A stretch of 64,000 nucleotides of DNA from Mariannaea sp. PMI_226. Taxonomy: Eukaryota; Ascomycota; Sordariomycetes; Hypocreales; Nectriaceae. The stretch lies in contig JANFOG010000001.1 in the NCBI GenBank assembly GCA_024336345.1, positions 930,001 to 994,000 on the forward strand, in the 5' to 3' direction. Both the position numbers and the translations under genes were made by a program. Under the pieces are notes generated by a model that worked only from the letters and a program-made list of their open reading frames with translations, did no database searches and was not told where the DNA came from. Numbering within the stretch: position 1 is the stretch's first letter; each line of letters starts with the position of its first letter. Of this stretch, positions 10,925 to 19,914 are shown in pieces.

Positions 10925-13900
10925 TTAACCGAGGAAGCTCTTGACAAAGTTGCCGACAACCTCACGGAGCTTGGTCTCGGTCTCCTTGCTCAGGGCACCC
11001 TCCTTGTCAATGGTAGCAAGGAGCTCAGCCTCGTTGGTCTTGAGGTGGGCAAGGAAGTCAGACTCGAACTGGAGGATCTTGCCAACGGGGACGCTGTCAA
11101 GGAAACCGTTGACACCGGCGAAGATGAGAGGAACCATCTCGTTGACGGCCATGGGGGAGTACTGCTTCTGCTTGAGAAGCTCAGTCAGACGCTCACCACG
11201 GGCAAGGGTCTGCTTGGTAGCGGCATCAAGATCGGAACCGAACTGAGCGAAGGCAGCGACCTCACGGTACTGGGCCAAGAAAAGCTTCAGGGAACCAGCA
11301 ACCTGCTTCATGGCCTTAACCTGGGCAGCGGAACCGACACGGGAGACAGAAAGACCGACATTGATGGCAGGTCGGATACCCTTGTAGAACAGCTCAGCCT
11401 CGAGGAAGATCTGGCCATCAGTGATGGAAATGACGTTGGTAGGAATGTAAGCAGACACATCACCGCCCTGGGTCTCAATGACGGGCAGAGCAGTCATGGA
11501 ACCACCACCGAGCTTCTTGTTCATCTTGGCAGCACGCTCAAGAAGACGAGAGTGGAGGTAGAAAACATCACCGGGGTAAGCCTCACGACCGGGGGGACGA
11601 CGCAGAAGCAGAGACATCTGTCGGTAGGCAACGGCCTGCTTTGAAAGATCATCGTAGATGATCAGAGCGTGCTTTCCGGAATCACGAAAGTACTCCCCGA
11701 TCGATGCACCTATTGAATAGATTCATTAGTATGATGTTGAACATTATGATGCTGAACATGTTGATGTTTGATGATGGTTGATAGTAGCATATGAGGGTTG
11801 ACAGTTTCAAAATATGGTCGACAAGATGTTACGTAGTGAGACGTCTAGCAACGTCTACGCACTCGCGGCAGCAACTTTGCTGAGATGTTTCTTCGACTTG
11901 TTGTGTTTGTCGAGATGGCCTTTGATATTGAAGGCCTTGTCACAAAGAGAACAATAGAACGTCTTGAGTGCTCTGTGCTTGGCGGAGAAAATCCTTGATC
12001 TCATCGCCTCAACGGAGACAGGCTTTGCCTTGCCGCCGGCAGCGAGCCTGACTTGCTCTTGGTGGGCTTTGGTTTTGAGATGTTTGTTGAGAGCGGTGAT
12101 AGATTGTAGAGCAATGCCGCACGTCTGGCACTCATGTTTTCTGGACGCAATTGCACGAGCACGAACACCAGCGCCGATCTCCGAGACTCTGACTGGGTTG
12201 TTTTTGGTCCAGGCAAATTTTTCTTTGCGCTTCCTCGCAAGATAGGCTTCCAAGTCGTTGGCGCGTTGCTTGTCCTCACAACGTTTAGTTGCTATGGCCA
12301 TTTGCTCCTTCGCCTGTTGTTGACGTTCTGCATTGTATGCTTCAAGCTGTTCCGGTGTCATGTTGTGATCACCGGCCGGTTTTTCCATGAGCGCAGAATG
12401 GCTACAGAGAGGAAGCCATTCGACGGTATCTCTCTTCCATGGCAAAAAGACTGTCCAGAGAGCGTCGAGCTTTGTTTCAAACGCAGCGAAGAAGATGTAG
12501 GCAAAGACAGCTTCAATTGCCACAAATCGAAGACGGGAAGACGGAACCTGACCCGCTGGGGGGAGGGGAGCCCAGCAAAGTAGGCCCTTGTTTGTAATAG
12601 TGTAGCCCTTCTTGAGGGCTAATTCCATGTGGCGAGGGATCAATTTGCCTCGGTCGTAGCCATTGAGTCTGGCGTAGACGCCAGACTGAGCGTTGGTGCC
12701 AGAGCCGATGTAGATTTTTGCGATTGAACCAGGCTTCTCTAGGAGAACACAGTATACACCCCAGACTTTCTCTTCTGGAACCGGTGCTGGGAGAGAACGA
12801 AAGAAGTCGAGAGAGGGGGAGGAGGGGGACTGAAGGACGTCGAGAAGGGAGGGGGGGAAAGACAGAGGTGTAGCGGAACAAATCTTGTCAAAAGACGTTT
12901 CCTCTCCAAGGAACGTTTTGAAAAGGGGGCAGATGTACCACTCTGGTGCATCTACGGTCACAGTACACCAAGTGTAGCCGTCGATGAGCTGTCGCAAGGT
13001 GTCGAGTTGCGTCTCCATCGCTTAATGCTTCACGACGTGCTGTGACAAGGAAAAGGGGCGGACGACGCCCCTGAATGGCGAGATTTGAGGACATACTTTC
13101 CTCTAGGACGCGGAGGGAGGTGCGTCCTGTTGAAGGAAAGTGGTGAAGGTTTTGCATGGTTGGTAAAGGAAGGTGATGTAGTTGCACGCTTGACAAAGGA
13201 AAGTGGTGATGTAGTTGCTTGGTTGGCAAAGGAAAGTGGTGATGAAGTTGCACGGTTGGTCAAGTTGAAGGAGTTGAAGAAGGAACAGAGGAGAGAGTAT
13301 CCTTACCGGTGAAGGGAGCGATATACTGAAGAGGGGCGGCCTCGGAGGCGGTGGCAGCGACGACGATGGAGTACTTCATGGCGTCGTTCTCCTCAAGAGT
13401 CTTGACGAGCTGGGCGACGGTGGATCGCTTCTGGCCAACGGCGACGTAGACGCAGTAAAGCTTCTTGCTCTCGTCGCTGCCGGAGTTCCATCGCTTCTGG
13501 TTAAGGATGGTGTCAAGAGCGACGGCAGTCTTGCCGGTCTGACGATCACCAATGATCAACTCACGCTGACCACGGCCGATGGGAACCATGGCATCGATGG
13601 ACTTGAGACCAGTCTGGACAGGCTCGTTGACAGACTGTCGGGGAAGAATACCGGGAGCCTTGAGCTGAGCTCGGCGTCTCTCAGTGGTGTTGATGGGACC
13701 CTTGCCATCAATGGGGTTACCAAGAGCATCAACGACACGGCCAAGCATCTCAATGCCGACGGGGACATCGACCTTGCGCGAAATATCAGTACTGATCTAA
13801 TTCGTTTGGGGGCTAGAAATGGAGCAAGTCTTACAATCTGGCCGGTACGCTTGACGGTCTCACCCTCCTTGACCAGACGATCGGAACCGAACAACACAAC

Positions 13901-14647
13901 ACCGACCTGACCAGCCTCGAGGTTCATGCACATGCCCTTGACGCCAGAGGCGAACCTGTTGTTGATAGTTAGTCCTGGATGAACCATGGTGCTCAGGTTT
14001 TATTTTTCGCGCCAACATACTCGACAAGCTCCTCAGCCTGAACGTTGGCCATACCGTGCACGCGAGCGATACCATCACTAGAAAAATCTGTGTCAGCTTG
14101 GTTTAGTCCCAATTGCAATCTACAGAGGCAAGGTTGGTGGATGATCCGCTCATCATTCTGCCGATGCTCTCTATTCTCTCAAGCTCCACTTACCCGACGG
14201 AAAGAACACGACCAGTCTCAGCCAGACCAGCCTCTTCCTGGACACCGCGGATTCGCTGCTCAAGAATGGAAGAAACCTCGGTGGGGGTGGCCTTGGACTC
14301 GGAGGCGTAGGATCGAACAGCGTTGAAAGCTGCGGGTGCGGCATTTCGAGTCTAAGGTGAAAAAAATGAGTTAGCCGAAGTCCGGAAAAAAACCACGAGG
14401 CGAAACCAGCGACAAGAGGTTGAAAAAAAAGCTGATCGAGGCCCTCGGTTGTTTATCCAAGGACCCAATTGAGCTCGCATAATTGTTTTCCGATGAATGC
14501 ACGCTGCTTTGAGGTGACGATCGATGGCCCAGGTTGTTGTGAGGCTGGTTCAGGGTTTGGGAGCGAAGCACTTACCGCGGCTACTCTGCCAGAGGCAGAG
14601 ACAGCGCCGACGACTCGAGTGGACTGTCGGAGGGCGTTGCGGAACAT
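10925..14647 (-). CDS. atp1: Mitochondrial F1-ATP synthase subunit alpha, with a giant intron
   Basis: Nuclear-encoded alpha subunit of the mitochondrial F1 ATPase, the structural and regulatory nucleotide-binding partner of beta. Exons: 14647-14576, 14351-14194, 14077-14021, 13955-13835, 13772-13307 and 11709-10925, total 1659 bases, 552 aa. The N-terminus ([16 protein letters not shown]) is a basic amphipathic mitochondrial presequence. Walker A is GDRQTGKT at residues 211-218; the Walker B strand (ALIIYDD) ends near 312. The other introns are 224, 116, 65 and 62 bases. The last is 1597 bases (13306-11710), begins GTAAGG and ends AATAG, and splits the codon of Gly292 within APFTG/ASIGEY. 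That intron carries its own 387-codon nuclease ORF on the same strand. If the intron were retained, translation would stop 15 codons in, at 13260. Family assignment is certain; intron borders are fixed by the reading frame. Confidence 0.98.
11855..13018 (-). CDS. Intron-encoded GIY-YIG endonuclease with two C2H2 zinc fingers
   Basis: 387 aa, uninterrupted, on the same strand as atp1 and wholly inside its last intron. The GIY-YIG fold spans about residues 84-180: GVY at 87-89, YIG at 103-105, the catalytic Arg at 117 (in [10 protein letters not shown]), and the metal-binding Glu at 169 in [13 protein letters not shown]. These are the residues the family uses to cut DNA. Residues 1-80 are a divergent N-terminal domain. 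Residues about 215-295 are a long charged helix and a basic linker, then two C2H2 fingers follow: C297/C300/H313/H319 and C356/C359/H372/H378, both with spacing C-x2-C-x12-H-x5-H. Fingers plus linker probably recognise DNA, as in modular GIY-YIG homing enzymes. It is not in frame with the upstream exon, so it needs its own start. All key residues are intact, so it may be active. Repair-type GIY-YIG enzymes (SLX1) have a RING-type rather than a C2H2 C-terminus, so that alternative is unlikely. Confidence 0.88.
   Translation of the reverse strand: METQLDTLRQLIDGYTWCTVTVDAPEWYICPLFKTFLGEETSFDKICSATPLSFPPSLLDVLQSPSSPSLDFFRSLPAPVPEEKVWGVYCVLLEKPGSIAKIYIGSGTNAQSGVYARLNGYDRGKLIPRHMELALKKGYTITNKGLLCWAPLPPAGQVPSSRLRFVAIEAVFAYIFFAAFETKLDALWTVFLPWKRDTVEWLPLCSHSALMEKPAGDHNMTPEQLEAYNAERQQQAKEQMAIATKRCEDKQRANDLEAYLARKRKEKFAWTKNNPVRVSEIGAGVRARAIASRKHECQTCGIALQSITALNKHLKTKAHQEQVRLAAGGKAKPVSVEAMRSRIFSAKHRALKTFYCSLCDKAFNIKGHLDKHNKSKKHLSKVAAASA
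13127..13265. repeat. 30-33 base repeats in the leader of the giant atp1 intron
   Basis: Four degenerate units, plus-strand core 'aaaggaaagtggtgatg' then 'agttgca' or 'agttgct', with spacing 30, 30, 33 and 33 bases. They lie between the 5' splice site (13306) and the nuclease start codon (13018). The period is a multiple of three, so both strands stay open through them. They could be promoter or leader elements for the nuclease gene or simple slippage repeats. Confidence 0.7.
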
Positions 14648-17089
14648 ATTAAGAGAGGTATGGGAGGGTTGGCGATGAAGGGAAAGCAATTGCAACGATG
14701 TGCAACTGAGAGGAGGGGAGATTGGGGAGAGCGATGCTGCCTTTGCAGGAGAACAAATGGAGATTTTTGAGGAGGGAAAACAAGAGCCAGTTTCTGAGTG
14801 AGTAAGTGGGGGCGAGCTTGCCCGACCGCCCAATCAGAATCCACTTTGCAGTTTTGCCTGGAAATCCCGAGGCAGCCTTAACAATTTATTGGTTAGGGCG
14901 TTTAGCAGCTCCATTTCGGAGCTTTCAACTCGCTCTCAGAAGGGACATATCCAACGTATTCCAATTGCCATGTCCATTAAACTCATTGCGAATCTGAATT
15001 TTATCTGTGTTCAAATGGCCAAGGTTCGGTCGCGTTTGTCCATTGTTTATTGTTTTTTTTTGTCTATTGTCGTTTGACGGTGAAAAGAGATCAGCAAGAG
15101 CCCTGGGACTTGGAACCCACGGCTCTTCACTGGCTTGAGAGCCCGACACAGCGCCGAGCCTCGCATCTCCAGCGTTCAAAACAACTCCCGTACCGCCGAC
15201 CGCCAACCGGCATTACCCGGATTTGTATGGACATGAGTTAGTGCCTGATTAATGTAGCTCAATTTTGGCTGACTGTGTGCAGTCCTATAACTAGCACTGT
15301 GATAGGGACATGGGTCGCAGCTAAAGACTTTTGAAGTTTGGGGCAATTTTGCTGTCGGGATTTTTGTTCGGCTGGCAGGGTGACCAGCCAACATGGCCCA
15401 CCCATCCTGAAAACGTCGCTTTGAAGGGATTACTGTGAGTATGGTACATGATCCATATTTTGGCAAATTGTTAAATTCATTTTCGCAATATGTTACTTGG
15501 CAGACCAGTCTGGGCAAGCAAAAAGAAAATCATACAGAAAATAGCAAATCAGAAACATTAAACAAGCGTCAATGGATTTGGCACATCTGATCACGTGAAA
15601 AATACACGTGACCAAATACACAAATATTTATCCTCCTGGGTCGGTAGTTCAACATATCGCTCCTTCAGTCAACTGAGAGTTCTATCTCTTGAACACTAGC
15701 TATTCTGAACTTCCACATCCCTACATACGTCATTGTCTAATGGGGATGTGAATTATCAATATCTTGTTCCCATACAAGCTTATCTAATGACTCTCACAGC
15801 AGATTGACATGAAAGCAGGGGGGCGCTTTGCTTTGATTCAGGATGAGCATTCTGATTATTAGAGCTAAAGAACTCGTAGGAATCATAAGTATTAAGTTAG
15901 AGAAAAAGTTGGGGTTGAGGTGCTCGAGAGAGCCCGTAGGAGCGTTAAGCATTATATCAGTAAAAGGGGGGTAGCCAACATGATTGAGAGTATGATGGGG
16001 TTGGGGAGAATACCTTGGTTGCGTGCAGGCAGAAGGTAGTCTAGACCACATGATCAACCCTGGTGCTATACGTCCCTAGCGTCTCGACGGAGGTGACACT
16101 CGAATCATGAGCTTGCATAGAGGAGGAACCTGAGACTTCTCAGGGACACTATTACAAGACGGCTCGGATAGCCGAAATGACAGGTACTCGGCCTCAAGAA
16201 ATAGTTTATGGGAGCTACATGGAGAAAAAACTCCTTGCAGAGGCGACTGCTACAGAACAACTAGAAATAGGTTGTAGAATCTACCCAAGACGGCAACCGT
16301 CAACGACGCAATGGGTAGAAAGGCCAAGCAAAGTTCATGAAGTTCTAAAAGCAGGAGCCTTTCTGATTAGATAACGCAATATCAAGTTCGTCAAGGGAGT
16401 TTTGCAGAATAAAACAACAAGACGAACAAATCGAAAAGCGTGGAAACGGGAAGGTATAGAGCTGGGGTGACTCCAACTGATAAGGATATCCGTGTTAAAT
16501 GATTCATGTCTACTGTAGGTAGGCAAGGGTCAATTAAGCCTCTCCACCGTCACATATTCTCAATAGTCATGGTCCATGATTTTCGACTTGAGTGTTTCAA
16601 GTCTCATCGGCCAAGGTCTTGACAGTCATCATCTTACAGAACGGCAGAGGGGGGGGGGCGGAGGGGGGAAGGCTGGTACATTGTACCTTGCATACATTGG
16701 ACGGGCTCACACTTCCACGCTGACGGCTTGAGAAGAGCAAGTGTATGAAAATTGGCTATACTTTCTCTTTGGATCCTTGACCATCAAGCCAAGTCTCTCT
16801 CATCTTGGGGTATGAGACTCAGATCACATTTTGTCAAAGCCGTTGTCTTATCTTATCATGGCAAAAAGGATTTTAGTTCAAATGAGGTGCCGCCTTCAAG
16901 CAAGATGGCATATGTCACATTCAACAGTGAATACTGGAAAGCCGGCATTGGCGCCGGTCGGTCTCTGAGGCCGATGCTCGACTCAATTCTGGTCGAGCTG
17001 ATGCAAAGGCAACAAGAAATACATGCCCATTGATTTTTCCCCTAATATTCGCCGTGACCATCCGTGAAAGAAGACATAAAAAAACCCAT
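14648..17089. other. Intergenic: atp1 promoter side, then possible retroelement debris
   Basis: The first few hundred bases upstream of 14647 are the atp1 promoter and 5' leader. A CACGTG-containing palindrome pair (tcacgtga ... cacgtgac) lies at about 15591-15612. From 15780 to 16530 the sequence looks like decayed element: a 65-codon open frame at 16177-16374 (with VERPSKVHEVLKAGAFLIR) resembles no domain I can name. A G-tract sits at about 16652-16660. The last stretch is the 3' flank of rpl11. Confidence 0.5.
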
Positions 17090-17744
17090 TTATCGGAGAA
17101 TGCCATCGAAGCGGCTCTTGAACCACTTCATGGTCTCCTCGCGCTTGATGCGGTGGCTGGAACCGATGCGGCTCTTGGTGCGGCGGCGGCGGGTGACGCG
17201 CTCACCAGGTCGGGTCATGCAGCAGTAGAAGTCCATGCCGTAGATACCGATCGAGGGGTCGTACTTGATACCAAGATCGATGTGCTCGCTGATACCGAAG
17301 CCGAAGTTGCCGGTCTCGGAGAAGTTGCGCTTGCGGAGCTCGTACTCCTTGACCTTGAGGCCACGCTCGAGAATCTCCTCAGCCTAGTTTGCAGTCAGCG
17401 TCTCATTGTCTTCATATTGATCACAAATATTTTGTTTTCTTTTATTTACCTTGGGGCCACGGACAGTGACGTGGACGGAGATCTTTTCGTTACGTCGGAT
17501 ACCGAAAGTTCGGACGGTGTAACGGGCCTTGCCTAGTTAAAATGAGTCAGTCTCTGTCGTCTCTGCGATAACTTCTTTGCGATTTTTTCATAAACTTACT
17601 GTAGACGGGGGTTTGACCGGACAGCTGCTCAAGCACCTTGGCGGCACGGGTGAGACGATCACCAGATTCACCGACGGAAATGTTCAGAACAAGCTTCTGA
17701 ATCTTGAGCTCCCGCATGGGGTTGTTGACCTTCTCGGATGCCAT
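17090..17744 (-). CDS. rpl11: 60S ribosomal protein L11 (uL5)
   Basis: Ribosomal protein of the large-subunit central protuberance that contacts 5S rRNA. Exons 17744-17600, 17532-17450 and 17383-17090 total 522 bases, 173 aa, matching the eukaryotic length. It starts [20 protein letters not shown] and continues [23 protein letters not shown]; the C-terminus ends [12 protein letters not shown]. The introns are 67 and 66 bases, with donors GTAAGT and GTAAAT. Divergent with smb1, sharing a 391-base promoter region. Confidence 0.98.
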
Positions 17745-18135
17745 GGCTGCGGTTGTTGGGCGACGACGGGGTAGTTGAAGTTGTCGAAGATTACAAGTTT
17801 GGCCGGGAGTGGGCTGTGAATTTTGTGAAGCTCGAAAAATTCGAGGGTTTGTCTGCCCTCAAGCGACCATGGGTGCAAAAGTGGGGCTGGTGTCTTGTCT
17901 GGAAATGGTCTAGCTCAAAAATGGTACATTTCTGTATGTACCTTTCTCTTTCAGCCTTTCCAATCAGGCTCCGCAAAATTCGGAACCTCATCCTCACCTT
18001 CAGAGTCCTCATCCAACCTTCATAGCTCCAAGCACTTGAAGGTCGTCGCGGTCGCACACCAGAGCTCCGTTGACTCTTACCAATTTTTGCACAAACTCAA
18101 GGCATTGCATCGGCAATTCCTTAACATAAATCAAG
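17745..18135. promoter_or_regulatory. Divergent promoter between rpl11 and smb1
   Basis: 391 bases separate the two start codons, so both promoters and 5' leaders must fit here. The sequence nearest smb1 is pyrimidine-rich and ends in an A-rich 'aacataaatcaag' context before the ATG. No named transcription factor site could be assigned with confidence. Confidence 0.7.
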
Positions 18136-19063
18136 ATGTCTAACAAACAAGGCAAGATGGTATGTCAAGGAAAAAGAAAACTTCCCCATTGTCCGCTATT
18201 CGCGTCAAACTGTCCTTGTTGATCAAGATGCTAATCAGATATCGATTCTCTCTAGGCCGGTTACGTATGTTTTCCCCCCTTCCCTCCCTAATACGCACTA
18301 TATCAGTCACGCTTCCGAAGTTTCATCACAGTTCTCGTTCGACATGCTAATACAGAGACTCCTTCAGATCAACTGGCGAATGCGTGTAACCCTCAACGAC
18401 GGTAGATCCATGACCGGTCAGATGCTCGCCTTCGACAAGCACATGAACCTCGTTCTGGCCGACACGGAAGAGTTCAGACGTGTAAAGCGCCGACAGAATA
18501 AGGCCGCTGCGCCTGGTTCATCCGAAACGACATCACAAACTGTTGAGACGGAGGAAAAGCGAACACTTGGTCTGACCATTGTCCGCGGCGCACACATCAT
18601 CTCACTCTCCGTCGAGTCCCCCCCTCCGACCGACCCAAGTGCACGACTTGGAAAGACTGCTCCTGGTGGAATTCCTGCCGCTCTGGCCGCCGGTCCTGGT
18701 GTTGCTCGCCCTGCCGGTCGTGGTGCTCCTCCGCCATCATTGGCTGTATGCTCCTACTCTGGTCCTTATATCAAATTTATCTTCTAACGTTGTCTTTAGG
18801 GTCCTGCTGCCGGCGTTGGTGCCGGCGCTCCTCCCCCGGGCTTCCCAGGCTTTCCTGGAGCTCCTGGTTTCCCTGGTGGACGTGGTGGTAGGTCCTCATA
18901 TCATCGATACTCGAAGCGTTTTTCTAACCGTTATCAAGCTCCCCCTCCTGGCTTCCCTGGTAGCTTCCCTCCTCCTGGATTCCCTGGAAACCCTCCGTTT
19001 CCTCCCCCTGGATTCAATCCCGGCGGTGCTCCTCCTGGTTTCAACCCTCCTCCTCGACGATAG
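18136..19063 (+). CDS. smb1: Small nuclear ribonucleoprotein SmB (Sm core protein B)
   Basis: Core component of the seven-membered Sm ring on U1, U2, U4 and U5 snRNAs. Exons: 18136-18159, 18256-18264, 18368-18745, 18800-18887 and 18939-19063, total 624 bases, 207 aa. The second exon is only 9 bases (GCC GGT TAC) and gives the join MSNKQGKM-AGY-INWRMRVTLNDGR expected of fungal SmB. Sm1 (MTGQMLAFDKHMNLVLADTE) and Sm2 (LGLTIVRGAHIISLSVESPP) motifs are clear. The tail is Pro/Gly/Phe-rich (repeats of PPPGFPG), as in SmB tails that bind proline-recognition and GYF domains. If exon 2 were skipped the frame would hold but three residues of the first Sm strand would be lost. Confidence 0.95.
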
Positions 19064-19914
19064 ATTGTGTAGGCGCTGGAAAGGTTGGAGATTAATGTTT
19101 TGGGAGAAATCACGATACCTTTTGCGACGAGTCATGAACGTCACTCTCCTGTAGATCGAATTGGGCCTGGTTGCAGGGTGCGACGTCTCAATAGACCACT
19201 TATGAGTTTGGGATTTTCAAAATGTACGTGAACTTCTTCGTCATTCTGAACCAGCTTTATCATGAATATTAACGCAATGGCCTAAGACTTTGCTTTTTTG
19301 TTTTTCTCTCTTCGATTTCAAGAATTCCGTCGGCGTTATGTGGTGTTTGTAGTAATAGAGACAAGGGGGACAGTCTTGTCGATCACGAGGATTGTTCCCT
19401 TGTGGTTACGTTGTCTTACCAAGCAGATTAGAGAAAAATTCGGACTGGACGAGGTACTTGTTCAAGATGATGGTGATGAGAGGGCCTGCTACGAGGTTGG
19501 GATGCTTCGGTTGTGACAAAGCCAGAATAAGCTGGGTCGTGGCGTAAAACAGAGCCAGAGGCTCCCCAAGTTTGGGTCATTCATAATTACTGATCAACCT
19601 TAGCGCTTACTAACCGCGGCTGATGTCGTCAGAGGTAGCGATGCCCTACCTTAGGTAGAGGTACAGGAACGCCTCTACTACGCCATCGTACAGCGCCCAG
19701 GTCAGTAAGATAGGTAAAGCATGTAGACATTGGAAGTAATTATTACCTCACTGGACGACCTATAATTTTTTTGCTTAGCTGTGTTGGGTAACTCCCTTAC
19801 CTATACCTACCTCTGGTGCGCCATGTAAATCAGCGTCTCAACCACCCCTCGTCCCTGTGACCAATTGAGATGTTGCCTCCGCAAATCATCTCGCTCAACT
19901 GAGCCCTCATCAAC
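19064..19914. other. Intergenic between smb1 and a transcription factor gene
   Basis: It holds the smb1 3' UTR and the promoter of the gene starting at 19915. A cluster of TAGGTA/TACCT words lies at about 19648-19815 ('accttaggtagaggtac', 'ttacctatacctacctc'). The 72-codon frame at 19298-19516 has no recognisable features. Confidence 0.5.

Larger units (their letters stand above)
11710..13306 (-). mobile_element. Candidate homing intron: spliceosomal-type intron carrying a GIY-YIG gene
   Basis: This last intron of atp1 is 1597 bases against 62-224 for the other four. Its ends are those of a spliceosomal intron (donor GTAAGG, acceptor AATAG), and removing it restores the codon for Gly292 exactly. 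From 5' to 3' on the transcribed strand it has a 288-base leader with 30-33 base repeats, the 387-codon nuclease ORF (13018-11855), and a 144-base tail. I see no group I or group II core: no full set of P, Q, R, S elements and no domain V-like hairpin. The combination of intron, site-specific nuclease family and highly conserved host codon is the architecture of a homing element. Mobility itself is inferred, not shown. Confidence 0.75.

Noticed and set aside
11045..11644. 199-codon plus-strand ORF across the last atp1 exon
   Set aside because: It is antisense to strongly conserved alpha-subunit coding sequence; the open frame follows from codon bias on the opposite strand.
11855..13018. SLX1-type repair nuclease gene nested in atp1 by chance
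   Set aside because: SLX1 has the nuclease at the extreme N-terminus followed by a RING-type zinc domain. Here there is an 80-residue N-terminal domain and two C2H2 fingers, and the gene lies exactly within an intron on the host strand.
11710..13306. Group I or group II intron as the carrier of the nuclease
   Set aside because: The ends are GT...AG with fungal spliceosomal consensus, the gene is nuclear, and I could not find a group I core or a group II domain V-like element. A covariance-model scan would settle this.
16177..16374. Gag-like retrotransposon ORF
   Set aside because: Only 65 codons, with no zinc knuckle, protease or reverse transcriptase nearby, and no long terminal repeats identified.
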